From NCBI GenBank assembly GCA_002309795.1, contig DBXZ01000027.1, positions 109,366 to 116,768 on the forward strand: a stretch of DNA of 7,403 nt, read 5' to 3'. Below the pieces are notes generated by a model. That model searched no databases and had not been told where the DNA came from. It saw only the letters and a list, made by a program, of their open reading frames with translations. The stretch is from Bacteroidales bacterium UBA1199. GTDB lineage: Bacteria > Bacteroidota > Bacteroidia > Bacteroidales > UBA932. This document shows, in pieces, positions 5,958 through 7,403 of this stretch. Every line of letters starts with the position of its first letter. Positions within the stretch are counted from its first letter, which is position 1. A program made the position numbers and the translations under genes.

Positions 5958-7403
5958 TTATTCGAACTTCTGGTTCAGGATTTCCATGATCTTGATGGCG
6001 GCCGTAGCGACCGGGGTACCCGGGCCGAAGATGGCCATGGCGCCGTCACGGTAGAGTTCATCATAGTCCTGGGCCGGAATCACACCGCCCACGATCACCA
6101 CGATGTCTTCGCGGCCGAGCTTCTTGAGTTCGGCGATGATCTGCGGAACCAGGGTCTTGTGGCCGGCAGCCAGAGAGGAGACGCCCACCACGTGAACGTC
6201 GTTCTCAACCGCCTGTTTGGCAGCCTCTTCCGGAGTCTGGAAGAGCGGACCCATATCCACGTCGAAACCGCAGTCGGCGTAACCGGTAGCCACCACTTTG
6301 GCGCCGCGGTCGTGGCCGTCCTGGCCCAGTTTGGCAATCATGATACGGGGCTGACGGCCCTCCTTCTTTGCGAAGTCGGCGACCATCTTCTTGGCCAGCT
6401 CGAACTGATCGTTCTGCTTGACCTCAGCGGAATAAACACCAGTGTTCATACGGATAACTGCTTTATAACGTCCGACAATCTTTTCGCATGCATCGGAGAT
6501 TTCACCGAGGGTGGCGCGGACCTTGGCAGCCTCGACTGCGAGTTCGAGCAGGTTGCCGGTCTTGGTCTCCACGGCGTGGGTAATGGCAGCGAGCGCTTCC
6601 TGGACGGCTGCTTCGTTGCGGTGCGCACGCAGATCTTTCAGGCGGGCAATCTGGCTTTCGCGGACTTTGGTGTTGTCCACGTCCAGAATCTCGATGGGAT
6701 CTTCGTGTTCCAGACGGTACTCATTGATACCGATGATCTTATCGGAACCCGAGTCGATGCGTGCCTGCTTGCGGGCAGCCGCCTCTTCGATACGGAGTTT
6801 GGGAATACCGGTCTCGATAGCCTTGGCCATACCGCCGAGTTTTTCGACCTCCTGGATATGACCCCACGCTTTGTGCGCGAGTTCATTGGTCAGGCTCTCG
6901 ATATAATAGGAACCTGCCCACGGGTCGATACTGCGGCAGACCTGCGTCTCTTCCTGAATGTAGATCTGGGTATTACGTGCAATACGGGCGGAGAAGTCGG
7001 TCGGCAGGGCGATCGCCTCGTCGAGGGCGTTGGTATGCAGACTCTGGGTATGACCCAGCGCTGCGCCCATCGCCTCGATACAGGTGCGGGCCACGTTGTT
7101 GAACGGGTCCTGCTCGGTGAGCGACCAGCCGGAGGTCTGGCAGTGGGTACGCAGCGAAAGACTCTTCGGGTTCTTGGGATTGAACTGGTTCACGATCTTC
7201 GCCCAGAGCATGCGGGCCGCACGCATCTTGGCAATCTCCATGAAATGGTTCATACCGATTGCCCAGAAGAAGGAAAGGCGCGGCGCAAAGGCATCCACGT
7301 CGATTCCCGCCTTGATACCGGTACGGATATAGTCCATACCGTCAGCCAGGGTGTAGGCCATCTCGATATCATTGGTAGCACCGGCTTCCTGCATGTGGTA
7401 ACC
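5958..7403 (-). CDS. mutB: Methylmalonyl-CoA mutase large subunit, C-terminal part
   Basis: Adenosylcobalamin-dependent mutase interconverting succinyl-CoA and methylmalonyl-CoA, the key step of the succinate route to propionate; cytosolic, usually a heterodimer with MutA. The frame is open to the right edge (it begins GYHMQEAGA), so 481 C-terminal residues of about 715 are seen. The TIM-barrel part carries [14 protein letters not shown] (His at fragment position 87) and [12 protein letters not shown] (His at 123), matching the catalytic large subunit and not the inactive MutA. The C-terminal B12 domain has DGHDRG (362-367) with the axial His codon at 6312-6314, then SSL (409-411) and GG (439-440): the full DxHxxG/SxL/GG base-off cobalamin set. 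It ends in TAA and is followed by no gene on its strand, so meaB, if linked, is not downstream here. MutA would be expected upstream, beyond the window. It could be an isobutyryl-CoA-type mutase, but the close match to MutB argues against that. Confidence 0.96.
   Translation of the reverse strand, partial: GYHMQEAGATNDIEMAYTLADGMDYIRTGIKAGIDVDAFAPRLSFFWAIGMNHFMEIAKMRAARMLWAKIVNQFNPKNPKSLSLRTHCQTSGWSLTEQDPFNNVARTCIEAMGAALGHTQSLHTNALDEAIALPTDFSARIARNTQIYIQEETQVCRSIDPWAGSYYIESLTNELAHKAWGHIQEVEKLGGMAKAIETGIPKLRIEEAAARKQARIDSGSDKIIGINEYRLEHEDPIEILDVDNTKVRESQIARLKDLRAHRNEAAVQEALAAITHAVETKTGNLLELAVEAAKVRATLGEISDACEKIVGRYKAVIRMNTGVYSAEVKQNDQFELAKKMVADFAKKEGRQPRIMIAKLGQDGHDRGAKVVATGYADCGFDVDMGPLFQTPEEAAKQAVENDVHVVGVSSLAAGHKTLVPQIIAELKKLGREDIVVIVGGVIPAQDYDELYRDGAMAIFGPGTPVATAAIKIMEILNQKFE

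Overview
The window looks like chromosomal core-metabolism DNA from a fairly GC-rich member of the Bacteroidota, most likely the order Bacteroidales. The evidence is threefold: perfect TAnnTTTG promoter -7 elements in the only real intergenic gap, no Shine-Dalgarno-like sequence before the genes, and a gene set typical of gut fermenters (acetate kinase, short phosphotransacylase, B12-dependent methylmalonyl-CoA mutase). A relative of Alistipes/Rikenellaceae would fit the base composition, but this is a guess. There are no mobile elements, RNA genes or CRISPR arrays, and no gene-free stretch longer than 94 bases.

Layout. From 4806 down to the left edge, five minus-strand genes form a tight unit read right to left: acetate kinase (ackA), a Ptb/Pta-type phosphotransacylase, a MATE-family exporter, a cytidylate-kinase-like protein, and the start of the ABC-F translation factor EttA, which runs off the window. 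The gaps are 11, 3, 2 and 18 bases, with no terminator, so one transcript is likely. A 94-base divergent promoter region (4807-4900) follows, then a plus-strand ComEC-family membrane protein (4901-5944). After a 13-base convergent gap comes the C-terminal two thirds of methylmalonyl-CoA mutase large subunit (5958 to the right edge, minus strand).

How the genes fit together. AckA plus the phosphotransacylase convert an acyl-CoA (acetyl-CoA, perhaps also propionyl- or butyryl-CoA) to the free acid and make ATP. Methylmalonyl-CoA mutase is the B12 step of the succinate-propionate route and belongs to the same fermentative lifestyle. EttA throttles translation initiation in response to ADP/ATP, so its placement behind ATP-yielding fermentation genes is suggestive. 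The MATE pump and the kinase-like gene have no obvious metabolic link and may simply be co-transcribed.

I found no convincing undescribed system. The points most worth a second look are the ackA-to-ettA operon, the pairing of acetate kinase with a Ptb-like enzyme, a minimal ComEC with a nearly leaderless promoter arrangement, and the in-frame TAG boundary between the phosphotransacylase and MATE genes.
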